This document shows, piece after piece, positions 7,622 through 14,049 of a stretch of DNA of 36,999 nt (positions are counted from its first letter, which is position 1; every line of letters starts with the position of its first letter). Position numbers and translations under genes: made by a program. Under the pieces are notes generated by a model. The model saw nothing but the letters and a program-made list of their open reading frames with translations, was not told where the DNA came from and did not search any database. This DNA comes from Granulosicoccus sp. (GTDB taxonomy: Bacteria; Pseudomonadota; Gammaproteobacteria; Granulosicoccales; Granulosicoccaceae): the NCBI GenBank assembly GCA_023301795.1, contig JALZVU010000216.1, positions 1-36,999 on the forward strand, read 5' to 3'.

Positions 7622-8584
7622 TTAGTGCGCCGCTTTGCCGCGCACTTTCTGAACTCCCATAAAAATCACCAATGCGAGAATTCCTGCCACAACACCCACT
7701 GTTGTATTAAGCAAGGTGGTGGTGAGTTGTTCTGCGACTGATCCGATGCCTTTTATATCGCCAAACACCGGTAGCCCTGACACGCCACTGGCGGCTTGTT
7801 GAATTTTCTCTGCCAGCCAGTGGAATCCGTGGGTAAGGATTCCACCGCCGACGATAAACATGGCGGCGGTGCCGACCACAGAAAGGAATTTCATTAACCA
7901 TGGTGCAAACCACAAAATGCCGCGGCCAATAGCTGCACTCACAGCGTTTGGCGTGCTGCCGTCTTTGGGTTGGCTCAGGTGTAAACCTACATCATCAAGC
8001 TTTACGATCGCCGCCACTAAGCCATAAACGCCAATGGTCATGATGGCTGAAATCGCTATGAGTGTGGCCACTCGCACACTAAACGTACTGGCTGCCACAG
8101 TGCCGAGCGATATAACGATTATTTCAGCAGACAAGACAAAGTCTGTTCGGATAGCGCCCTTGATCTTGTTCTTTTCCAGTTCCACAAGGTCTACCTTTTC
8201 GTCTGCCACAGCTTCTAACAGTTTTTGTTTGCTTTGTTCAGCGTCGGCAGGGTGCAAAAATTTATGACTGAGCTTTTCTACGCCTTCAAAACACAGATAG
8301 AGGCCACCTAACATCAGCAAGGGCGTAATCAGCCAAGGTGCTATTGCGCTGATGGTCAGGGCCACAGGCACAAGAATAACTTTGTTGAAGGCAGATCCTT
8401 TTGCCACTGCCCACACCACGGGTAATTCTCTCTCCGCCTTCACACCGGTGACCTGCTGCGCGTTCAGCGCCAAATCATCACCGAGAACCCCGGCGGTCTT
8501 TCTAGTGGCAATTTTTGTCATTGCTGCCACGTCGTCCAGAATCGACGCAACGTCGTCTAACAGGGTAAGAAGGCTTGTGGCCAT
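7622..8584 (-). CDS. yedI: DUF808 (YedI-type) inner-membrane protein
   Basis: Membrane protein of 320 residues closely following the E. coli YedI pattern: N-terminal SLLTLLDDVASILDDVA, then TRKTAGVLGDDLALNAQQV and ELPVVWAVAKGSAFNKVILVP, with several hydrophobic segments (near 72-95, 150-200, 222-250 and 285-310). Function is not established. The start ATG at 8582-8584 was chosen because the product then begins MATSLLTLLDD as in relatives; an upstream in-frame ATG (8617) would add 11 atypical residues. It is divergent from the rhodanese gene, with which it appears to share a palindromic promoter core, and convergent with the CNNM gene. Confidence 0.9.
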   Translation of the reverse strand: MATSLLTLLDDVASILDDVAAMTKIATRKTAGVLGDDLALNAQQVTGVKAERELPVVWAVAKGSAFNKVILVPVALTISAIAPWLITPLLMLGGLYLCFEGVEKLSHKFLHPADAEQSKQKLLEAVADEKVDLVELEKNKIKGAIRTDFVLSAEIIVISLGTVAASTFSVRVATLIAISAIMTIGVYGLVAAIVKLDDVGLHLSQPKDGSTPNAVSAAIGRGILWFAPWLMKFLSVVGTAAMFIVGGGILTHGFHWLAEKIQQAASGVSGLPVFGDIKGIGSVAEQLTTTLLNTTVGVVAGILALVIFMGVQKVRGKAAH

Positions 8585-8621
8585 GGTGAGCTCTCGTAGT
8601 CTGATGGTCGGTGGCAATGAA

Positions 8622-8634
8622 CGCTATAATAGCG
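8622..8634. promoter_or_regulatory. Shared palindromic -10 element of the divergent yedI-like/rhodanese promoters
   Basis: CGCTAT-A-ATAGCG is a perfect 6+1+6 inverted repeat that contains a consensus TATAAT (8625-8630) on the plus strand and a TATTAT/TTATAG-type -10 on the minus strand. A TTGTCA -35-like element for the minus strand lies at 8649-8654. The plus-strand -35 is weak. Leaders of roughly 25-40 nt to both start codons are implied. Confidence 0.5.
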
Positions 8635-8662
8635 CGTTGACACTTTTGACAAGTTGAGTGCT

Positions 8663-9091
8663 ATGAATAGATTGTTAATCAGGCTGGTTTCCGTCTTGTG
8701 CCTGTCGGCTTCGGGTGCCGTGATGGCCGACATCACACAAGTTGATAATGCAGCCCTAGAAGCATTGCGTGCCCAAGGTGTTGCCATCATTGATGTGCGA
8801 CGAGCTGATGAATGGGAGGACACGGGCGTGATAGAAGGCAGTCATCTCATTACTTTTTTTGATAAGAATGGCGGCTATGACGCTCAAGCCTGGATCGAGC
8901 AGTTGGATGCTGTTGTGAAACCTGATCAGCCAGTGGTGCTCATTTGCCGCCGTGGTGTGCGTACGGCGAAGATTGCTGGCTTGCTGGATAAGCGACTGGG
9001 GTACAGCGCAGTGCACAACGTGACTGGCGGGATCAAGGATTGGATTGCTGAGGAGCGGCCGGTTGTGGAGGTTGAGGCAGAATCAGAGTAG
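8663..9091 (+). CDS. Secreted single-domain rhodanese
   Basis: A 142-residue protein with a Sec-type signal peptide (residues 1-22: basic start, hydrophobic LLIRLVSVLCLSASGAVMA, then D23) followed by one rhodanese domain (about 25-135). The active-site loop is CRRGVR with Cys95 as sulfur acceptor, and the domain opens with the typical IIDVRRADEW. It is expected in the periplasm, where such proteins transfer sulfane sulfur or serve as redox/sulfur carriers; the substrate is unknown. ATG 8663 gives a normal signal peptide; a TTG three codons upstream (8654) is possible. A bidirectional terminator separates it from the convergent HiPIP gene, so it is probably monocistronic. Confidence 0.9.
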   Translation: MNRLLIRLVSVLCLSASGAVMADITQVDNAALEALRAQGVAIIDVRRADEWEDTGVIEGSHLITFFDKNGGYDAQAWIEQLDAVVKPDQPVVLICRRGVRTAKIAGLLDKRLGYSAVHNVTGGIKDWIAEERPVVEVEAESE

Positions 9092-9138
9092 ATTCAATAG
9101 CTTATGTACCATCTGATAAATACAGACTCCAGAATGCA

Positions 9139-9165
9139 AAACGCCCATCGAAAAGATGGGCGTTT
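9139..9165. terminator. Bidirectional terminator between rhodanese and HiPIP genes
   Basis: Perfect 11-bp stem AAACGCCCATC (9139-9149) with GATGGGCGTTT (9155-9165) and a 5-nt loop. T runs end the hairpin on both strands (TTT at 9163-9165 on plus, TTTT on minus). It serves the two convergent genes that end at 9091 and 9225. Confidence 0.9.
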
Positions 9166-9224
9166 CAACATACTGCCTTATGAACTTGAGTAAATTACAA
9201 GATCATTGTAGCTGCCGGTAGCAA

Positions 9225-9521
9225 TTAGCCAGCAGATACATAAGCACTACACCAGCCAGCGCTCATTACAGCAGCACCTGGGAACAGTGGGCAAGGTCCC
9301 ATAGCGTCACCATCTGCACCTGTGTACAAAGCGCAGTTGCCGCAATTTTGCTCTGCGTTTTCTGATGCCGCAACATACTGAAGCGCCTTGGCTTGAGCAG
9401 ACTCAGGATCCACTGCATCTGCCGCGTGGCTTGGCAAGCTAGCAACCAGTGCGCTTACCGGGATGATGGTTGCGCTAGCACCCATGAGTGTGACGAACTT
9501 ACGACGTTTGATATCAGTCAT
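9225..9521 (-). CDS. High-potential iron-sulfur protein (HiPIP), Tat-exported
   Basis: Small periplasmic [4Fe-4S] electron carrier of 98 residues. The N-terminus has a twin-arginine signal (IKRRKFVTLMG, hydrophobic stretch, then ALVASLPSHA as probable cleavage region near residue 33). The mature part carries the HiPIP ligand pattern C60-x2-C63-x13-C77-x13-C91, with the conserved aromatic/Gly residues ALYTG and GWCSAYV. HiPIPs shuttle electrons from the bc1 complex to reaction centres, oxidases or reductases; the partner here is unknown. GGAAGA (9527-9532 on the complement) sits 5 nt before the ATG. The upstream region contains a consensus -10, a 15-bp palindrome and an FNR-like box. Confidence 0.95.
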   Translation of the reverse strand: MTDIKRRKFVTLMGASATIIPVSALVASLPSHAADAVDPESAQAKALQYVAASENAEQNCGNCALYTGADGDAMGPCPLFPGAAVMSAGWCSAYVSAG

Positions 9522-9562
9522 TTTACTCTTCCAATGTAATGGTCTTTGTGTAACACATGCTC

Positions 9563-9568
9563 ATTATA
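9563..9568 (-). promoter_or_regulatory. -10 element of the HiPIP promoter
   Basis: Perfect TATAAT on the minus strand (plus-strand ATTATA). No good -35 lies 16-18 bp upstream, which suggests dependence on an activator; two candidate operator sites lie just upstream. The predicted start near 9556 gives a 35-nt leader. Confidence 0.55.
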
Positions 9569-9600
9569 CGACAACGAGAGACAATGGATGATTCAAATGA

Positions 9601-9615
9601 CAATGTGACACATTG
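9601..9615. promoter_or_regulatory. 15-bp perfect palindrome upstream of HiPIP
   Basis: CAATGTG-A-CACATTG is a perfect 7+1+7 inverted repeat centred about 52 bp upstream of the inferred HiPIP start. It looks like an operator; the binding protein is unknown. Confidence 0.5.
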
Positions 9616-9620
9616 CAAAC

Positions 9621-9634
9621 TTGATAAAAGTCAA
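9621..9634. promoter_or_regulatory. FNR/ANR-like box upstream of HiPIP
   Basis: TTGAT-AAAA-GTCAA matches the FNR consensus TTGAT-N4-ATCAA at nine of ten positions. Its centre is about 71 bp upstream of the inferred HiPIP start, a spacing used by class I FNR activation. Regulation is an inference from the motif. Confidence 0.45.
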
Positions 9635-9672
9635 TTACTTAGTGTGGTTGAGAAGCATTCGTATCTAGCGCT

Positions 9673-9849
9673 TTAAGTAGGCATCGGTGTGAGTGATGGT
9701 GATACCAACTGATCGTATTGACGCTGAAAATAGGCTATCAGCTGCACGTGTCGTTTGATGACTTCTACACTTTCGTGGGCCCGGACAGCAGGGAGGGCTT
9801 TGATCAGTTCGCGCAGATTACGGGTCACATTATGTAATTTATGATTCAC
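9673..9849 (-). CDS. Small hypothetical protein (58 residues)
   Basis: Not recognised. The best-supported start is GTG 9847-9849, because GGGAG (9856-9860 on the complement) lies 6 nt upstream, an ideal spacing. The product is basic and helical in appearance, with a central stretch NLRELIKALPAVRAHESVEVIK and no signal peptide or membrane segment. The frame is open upstream to 10002, but that extension would be rich in Tyr/Ser/His without a second good ribosome site. It lies upstream of HiPIP on the same strand, with the HiPIP regulatory sites in between. It could be a genuine small protein or a chance frame. Confidence 0.45.
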   Translation of the reverse strand: MNHKLHNVTRNLRELIKALPAVRAHESVEVIKRHVQLIAYFQRQYDQLVSPSLTPMPT

Positions 9850-10124
9850 TGTATTCTCCCGGAGATGATAAGAGCGTATGAGATGGTATGGGTTGTGTGA
9901 TGCGCTAGCCGATATGTAGACGGCCTGTGCGTATCTCTGGTCGTACCAACTCGAAACAACGCTACGTTTCGTTGGGTATAGCGTGTTTCGGCACGAATAC
10001 AAGGAAGATGAATACCATCCGCAAACCGACTATGAGGACCCACGGTCATTTGCGGAAGTATGTTGAAGTTACACGAATGTTATGTGTGGCAGTCGTTGTG
10101 TAATTTAATACATCGTGATGATAT

Positions 10125-10166
<42 letters not shown>

Positions 10167-10184
10167 AGAAAGAGCATCTAGCAA

Positions 10185-10202
10185 GCCGGTACTAATACCG
10201 GC
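10185..10202. other. Strong hairpin without T run
   Basis: Perfect 7-bp stem GCCGGTA (10185-10191) with TACCGGC (10196-10202) and a CTAA tetraloop. No T run follows on either strand, so it is not an intrinsic terminator. Confidence 0.6.
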
Positions 10203-10225
10203 GGCAGATTCGCGATATCGGGTTC

Positions 10226-10274
10226 GACAGGCGAGGCTCTAGCCTGCCGCGCTAGGCGACAGGCAGGCGACTAG
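10226..10274. repeat. Direct repeat GACAGGC-N6-CTAG with internal inverted repeat
   Basis: GACAGGC-N6-CTAG occurs at 10226-10242 and again at 10258-10274, exactly 32 bp apart. GCCTGCC (10242-10248) and GGCAGGC (10262-10268) form a 7-bp inverted repeat with a 13-nt loop that overlaps both copies. A further CTAG lies between them at 10252-10255. Confidence 0.6.
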
Positions 10275-10323
10275 TGCTTAAGTCGACGTCGAGAATGAGT
10301 TGTTTTCGAATTGGGGCGCCGCG

Positions 10324-10878
10324 CTAGCGCAGCATGGTTTTTGCCGCCATTCCCAGCACGTCATCCCAGATAGATCCGTCGCGATCACTGTCTAGAAGCG
10401 ATGTCAGCAATCCTCCAGCGCCAGCTTGCACTGTTCGTCCCGAGCGTGCGCCGCCAGATCCCAACACCTTTTTGCCAAGTGAGCCCATGACAACGGTTGC
10501 GAGCACAGGCAACATTTTTTTCAGCAATGTACTGCTGATACCGGCTTTTTTAGAGGCGCGTGATGCAACTTCTCGGCTCACTTTTTTATCGCCGAAAATA
10601 TGCCCCAGGATGTCATTGCCGTCGCGAGTAGTAGATGAATCTGCCAGGCTTCCCGGCTTTTCCATGTATTTGTCATGTGCTCCAGTGCGCAGAGCGTCAA
10701 GCAGTGCGTCCATGCCTTGCGAATCAGAGGTGTTATTTTTCAATCCCCGCGACAATGCCGGGATGAGCTGCTCGACCGCTGAGCGAGTCTGTGATTCGCT
10801 CAGATCGAACTTTTTTTGCATCTCTTCAATAGCGGGCTTGTTTTCGTCACCGAGCACGAGGTCAACGATATTTGTCAT
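10324..10878 (-). CDS. DUF937-domain protein
   Basis: A 184-residue protein of the DUF937 (YidB-like) family; function is not established. The N-terminal half is helical with the family features NKPAIEEMQKKFDLSESQTRSAVEQLIPALSRGLKNN; the middle has ILGHIFGDKKVSREVASRASKKAGIS and LLKKMLPVLATVVMGSLGKK. The C-terminal part is Gly-rich (GAGGLLTSLLDSDRDGSIWDDVLGMA), as in other members. No signal peptide. GAGG precedes the ATG (10876-10878) by about 11 nt. The stop codon lies inside a 10-bp palindrome (10321-10330). It is followed upstream on the same strand by the YacL-like gene, with a 54-bp gap, so the two may be co-transcribed. Confidence 0.88.
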   Translation of the reverse strand: MTNIVDLVLGDENKPAIEEMQKKFDLSESQTRSAVEQLIPALSRGLKNNTSDSQGMDALLDALRTGAHDKYMEKPGSLADSSTTRDGNDILGHIFGDKKVSREVASRASKKAGISSTLLKKMLPVLATVVMGSLGKKVLGSGGARSGRTVQAGAGGLLTSLLDSDRDGSIWDDVLGMAAKTMLR

Positions 10879-10932
10879 GATAAACAGCCTCTAAAGGGGA
10901 GAAGAGCGCTAGATTACCATTTTACAAAGATA

Positions 10933-11316
10933 TTACTGATATTCATCTTCGTCTATTGAATCGTCGATTTGATCATCGAGGATAAACGCTTCCCAGTCTT
11001 CAAGCACCTCACGAAAATGTTTAAGCGGCACGTGATAGGGGGTGTCGGGTGTCTGTGGCACATCGGAGTCTGGCCGATTGGCAGCGATAAGCACACCGCC
11101 AGCTTCAATGGTTACATGATGCGCGTTGCCGATAAACTCGCGTGAGTCGTCAGATTCATCTTCAATAGCGGTGACGTCATCCATCAAGTCGCGACAGATG
11201 TGATCGCTACCCTGAACGTCCAGCTCCAGAAACATCATCAGCACACCTTCTGCTGCAGGGCCGCGCGCCTTGGGCGTGCCGTGTTTGTCAAAAAAGAAAT
11301 TATGATTTCGGGCCAT
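10933..11316 (-). CDS. Acidic hypothetical protein resembling YacL (UPF0231)
   Basis: About 127 residues, strongly acidic, ending in a DDSIDEDEYQ-type tail. By eye it follows the order of motifs in E. coli YacL: a start region with F-x-D-x2-G-x2-K-A-R, then EFIGNAHHVTIEAGGVLIAANR and a final helix FREVLEDWEAFI. This resemblance is my reading and was not tested by alignment. YacL function is not well defined. I chose ATG 11314-11316, where the family-like region begins, but no good ribosome site precedes it. The frame stays open to ATGs at 11394, 11415 and 11439, so the N-terminus is uncertain. It is divergent from the response regulator gene. Confidence 0.6.
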   Translation of the reverse strand: MARNHNFFFDKHGTPKARGPAAEGVLMMFLELDVQGSDHICRDLMDDVTAIEDESDDSREFIGNAHHVTIEAGGVLIAANRPDSDVPQTPDTPYHVPLKHFREVLEDWEAFILDDQIDDSIDEDEYQ

Positions 11317-11499
11317 GGTGGTGCCGTTCAGCTCCGGTGATGCGCGCAACTCCCTTATCGTACTGAAGTTAGCGCAAATTACCAACTCTTTCATGTTGCG
11401 CGTACTTTTGCACATGAAAACTGATGGCAGTATTGCCACGTGTCAACTGCGCTTGTGGGTGATAATAATGGCTACGTTTATGACGAATGGCGATGATCT

Positions 11500-12174
11500 G
11501 TGCGGCTTTTACTGGTTGAAGATGATTCTGAACTCGTGGCGCTTGTGCGCGCTGACCTGGTGAAAGCCGGATTTGCCATCGATGTGGCTGACAACGGCAT
11601 TGATGCAGAGCACATGGGGGACACAGAGCCCTACGATGCGGTGGTACTTGATTTGGGATTGCCACAAAAACCGGGTATGGATGTACTGCAAGCCTGGCGC
11701 AGTCGCGGTAATCGCGTGCCAGTCATCGTATTGACCGCGCGTGATGCCTGGTACGAACGAGTGGATGGTTTTAAGGCCGGTGCTGATGATTATCTTGGTA
11801 AACCCTTTCATGTTGAAGAGCTGATTGCGCGCATACGAGCACTGATCTATCGACGTCATGGCCATACGTCCAGCCGAATCGAGACACACATGCTGACGCT
11901 GGATGAAGATCTTCAACAGGTGAGTGTCGGTGAAGTTACACATCAACTAACGGGCACTGAATTCAGAATGCTCCGCTATATGATGTTGAATAGTGGTCGT
12001 ATCCTGTCCAAATCGCGCTTGTCAGAGCATGTGTACGATCAGGATTCTGAACGTGATAGCAACCTTATCGAAGTTTACGTTCGTCGCTTGCGCGAAAAAA
12101 TTGGTACTCAAATGATATTGACCAAGCGTGGTCAGGGATACATCTTTAATGACCCTGGCTCGGATCAGTCATGA
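11500..12174 (+). CDS. PhoP-like OmpR-family response regulator
   Basis: A 224-residue two-component response regulator. The receiver (1-115) has the acidic pocket Asp8-Asp9, phospho-acceptor Asp51 (VVLDLGLP), Thr79 (VLTAR) and Lys101 (GKPFH). The stretch LTARDAWYERVDGFKAGADDY closely follows E. coli PhoP. The winged helix (about 125-218) has the typical LTGTEFRMLRYMMLNSGRILS, VYVRRLREKIG and TKRGQGYIF. GTG 11500 is the only reasonable start; the Shine-Dalgarno is weak. The partner kinase gene begins 17 bp after its stop, so the pair forms an operon. PhoP/PhoQ-like regulation (Mg2+, cationic peptides) is suggested by homology only. Confidence 0.93.
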   Translation: MRLLLVEDDSELVALVRADLVKAGFAIDVADNGIDAEHMGDTEPYDAVVLDLGLPQKPGMDVLQAWRSRGNRVPVIVLTARDAWYERVDGFKAGADDYLGKPFHVEELIARIRALIYRRHGHTSSRIETHMLTLDEDLQQVSVGEVTHQLTGTEFRMLRYMMLNSGRILSKSRLSEHVYDQDSERDSNLIEVYVRRLREKIGTQMILTKRGQGYIFNDPGSDQS

Positions 12175-12191
12175 ATAGCTTGAGCTAGGCA

Positions 12192-13514
12192 TTGAATTCC
12201 CTCGAAAGAAGTTTGCAGATCGGCTTGGTAGGCTCGCTGGTGGTCTTGCTGTTCGTGTTCTGGTGGAGTGTGACTCTCACAAGCCGGATGTTGGCGGAGA
12301 GCCATGTGTTCGAAGGGCTGGAGCAGCAGGCGTACGATATTCACGCCGCTATCTTGCGACAGAACAGTGACTTACCGACGTTTCTGGCTGTTATGGGATC
12401 GATGACGCGACAGCGTGTCTACATCGTAGAGCGAGACGACACCGTGTCAATCTCCCCGACAATCACTGCGAGCAACATGAACGTACGGCAGTTGCCAGTC
12501 CCTGCGCTGCTTCCGGGTCAAAGTAGCAGGCTGAGTCGATCTGTGACATCAGGCAAACCGCTGTTAGCCTGGTACGGAGGCTTTCGCGCAAATGGAGAGC
12601 AGCTTGTCATCGGCGTGGTACAGGATGTGAGTTCCATTCGCGACAAGCTGATGGTGTTTCAATGGTTCGGGGCTGTTTTGGCTGCGGTGCTGCTCGGCGT
12701 TATGTTGGGGGTGCAACGTTTGATTCTGAGGCGTTCAATAGAAAAGCTTGAAGGCATACGCCGCGACATGCTTCGCCTCGAACATGGCCAGGCTGTAGCA
12801 CTGTCTGAAGATGTGCCTTCTGAAGTGATGCCGCTGGTTATCGAATTCAATCAGTTACTGAGACGCTTTGATCAACGACTGCGTCAATCTCGAAATGCGA
12901 TGGGCAATCTGGCGCATTCGCTCAAGGGGCCGCTGAATCTTCTTATTCGCTCGAGCGAATCGCCTGTCATTGATGATGAGCAGAAACACAATATCGCGCT
13001 CTACGCTCAGAGTATTCGCCGATTAATTGAAAGTGAGTTAAAGCGAGCTCGGCTAGCAGGGCGCGGTGCTGTAGGCGTCCGTTTTGATGTTGATGCCGAG
13101 TTGCCACCCATGATTGGATTGCTTGAACAGGTTTATTCTGAAAAGGTAGTGGACGTCAGGTACGACGTGGGCAGCGACGTGGAGCTGGTGCATGATCGCC
13201 AGGATATGCTGGAGCTAATCGGTAACCTGTTGGATAATGCCGTGAAGTGGTGTAACGCCCGAGTAGTGCTTACGCTGACAGAGAGCGATGGGGTGCTTAT
13301 TGTCGTTGAAGATGATGGGCCTGGCTGCTCGCCCGAATTGCTAGGCCGCTTGACCGGCCGAGGCGTGCGGGTGGACGAGTCGGTTGCAGGGCACGGGCTT
13401 GGTTTGTCCATCGTAAAAGACATTGTGGATACGTACGATGGCAAGCTCGCCCTTGAACCCTCTCAATCGATGGGTGGGCTAAGGGTGTCTGTGTATTTGC
13501 CCCGACGTCGGTAA
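12192..13514 (+). CDS. PhoQ-like sensor histidine kinase
   Basis: Inner-membrane sensor kinase of 440 residues. Transmembrane segments are near residues 10-29 and 157-176, enclosing a periplasmic sensor domain of about 125 residues. Then follow a HAMP-like linker, an H box with His242 in NLAHSLKGPLN (PhoQ-like HSLK-x-PL), an N box IGNLLDNAVKWC (343-354), G1 DDGPG (374-378) and G2 GHGLGL (400-405). Phosphorylation of the upstream regulator is expected. The start must be TTG 12192 or later, because TAG (12186-12188) is in frame just upstream; the ribosome site is poor. The gene ends 13 bp from the convergent yhbY with no terminator in between. Confidence 0.9.
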   Translation: MNSLERSLQIGLVGSLVVLLFVFWWSVTLTSRMLAESHVFEGLEQQAYDIHAAILRQNSDLPTFLAVMGSMTRQRVYIVERDDTVSISPTITASNMNVRQLPVPALLPGQSSRLSRSVTSGKPLLAWYGGFRANGEQLVIGVVQDVSSIRDKLMVFQWFGAVLAAVLLGVMLGVQRLILRRSIEKLEGIRRDMLRLEHGQAVALSEDVPSEVMPLVIEFNQLLRRFDQRLRQSRNAMGNLAHSLKGPLNLLIRSSESPVIDDEQKHNIALYAQSIRRLIESELKRARLAGRGAVGVRFDVDAELPPMIGLLEQVYSEKVVDVRYDVGSDVELVHDRQDMLELIGNLLDNAVKWCNARVVLTLTESDGVLIVVEDDGPGCSPELLGRLTGRGVRVDESVAGHGLGLSIVKDIVDTYDGKLALEPSQSMGGLRVSVYLPRRR

Positions 13515-13527
13515 GGGCAGAAATTAC

Positions 13528-13899
13528 CTATCGTTTTGCCAGTGACAACTGAATAACGGGTTTTTTCAGGTTTCGTCGAAACAGGGTGGCTGTGTGCCCG
13601 ATCTGCTGTACACATTCGGCCTTGACCGACTTGCACAGCGCGTCCAACTGGACAAGCCTGGCCTCTTTGTCGCTTGTGCTGAGCTTGACCTTGACCAGTT
13701 CGTGATGCTCAAGTGCACCATTGAGCTCTTTGCTGACGGCTTCAGTAAGCCCGTGCTGGCCCAGTCTGACAACAGGTTTTAACGCGTGCGCAAGTGAGCG
13801 TAGGTATCGTTTGGAGGCGCGGTCAAGCGGTTTGCCTTGTCCGGGTGCCGGGGCTGCTTGAGCTGGAATCTGCTGACGGGAACGTGCTGGTCGTTTCAT
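13528..13899 (-). CDS. yhbY: CRM-domain RNA-binding protein YhbY (ribosome assembly)
   Basis: A 123-residue protein with one CRS1-YhbY (CRM) domain at about residues 26-118. It has RYLRSLAHALKPVVRLGQHGLTEAV, where GQHG is the GxxG RNA-binding loop. YhbY associates with pre-50S particles. An N-terminal Pro/Gln/Arg-rich extension of about 25 residues precedes the domain. ATG 13897-13899 was chosen because it gives family length; the frame is open to 14037. No clear ribosome site. It is divergent from rlmE as in E. coli. Its 5' leader holds two inverted repeats (13910-13921 and 13933-13947). Confidence 0.92.
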   Translation of the reverse strand: MKRPARSRQQIPAQAAPAPGQGKPLDRASKRYLRSLAHALKPVVRLGQHGLTEAVSKELNGALEHHELVKVKLSTSDKEARLVQLDALCKSVKAECVQQIGHTATLFRRNLKKPVIQLSLAKR

Positions 13900-13909
13900 G
13901 AATTCAAAG

Positions 13910-13947
13910 CCGTTAGAACGGTTGGATGCCGGGCAGCGTAACGCTGC
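13910..13947 (-). other. Two inverted repeats in the yhbY leader
   Basis: CCGTT-AG-AACGG (13910-13921) and GCAGCG-TAA-CGCTGC (13933-13947). Both are perfect and lie 11 and 34 nt upstream of the yhbY start codon. In RNA they could form small hairpins next to the initiation site of a gene for an RNA-binding protein. Autoregulation is speculation. Confidence 0.45.
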
Positions 13948-14023
13948 GCTGGAGAAAGTTGATAAACACTCTACAATGTACCCGCAAAGCGGATATTGCC
14001 TGAACGTTAATGAACGAAAATAG

Positions 14024-14035
14024 GTGCTCGAGCAC
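14024..14035. promoter_or_regulatory. 12-bp palindrome upstream of rlmE
   Basis: GTGCTCGAGCAC is a perfect 12-bp palindrome ending 14 bp before the rlmE GTG. It is operator-like or may be a leader hairpin covering the initiation region. A possible rlmE -10, TACAAT, lies at 13972-13977. Confidence 0.4.
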
Positions 14036-14049
14036 AAGTATGAGGGATT

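Noticed and set aside
9850-10002. N-terminal extension of the 58-residue small protein up to an ATG at 10002
   Set aside because: No ribosome site at the upstream ATG, and composition unlike a folded domain; the internal GTG has an ideal Shine-Dalgarno.
10008-10103. 31-codon plus-strand frame beginning ATGAATACC
   Set aside because: The AGGA is only 2-3 bases from the ATG and the peptide has no recognisable features; likely chance.
10334-10894. 186-residue plus-strand frame
   Set aside because: It is a shadow of the DUF937 gene on the other strand, Ser/Pro/Arg-rich as expected for an antisense frame.
11509-11946. 145-residue minus-strand frame
   Set aside because: Antisense to the PhoP-like receiver domain, whose motifs are complete; no ribosome site.
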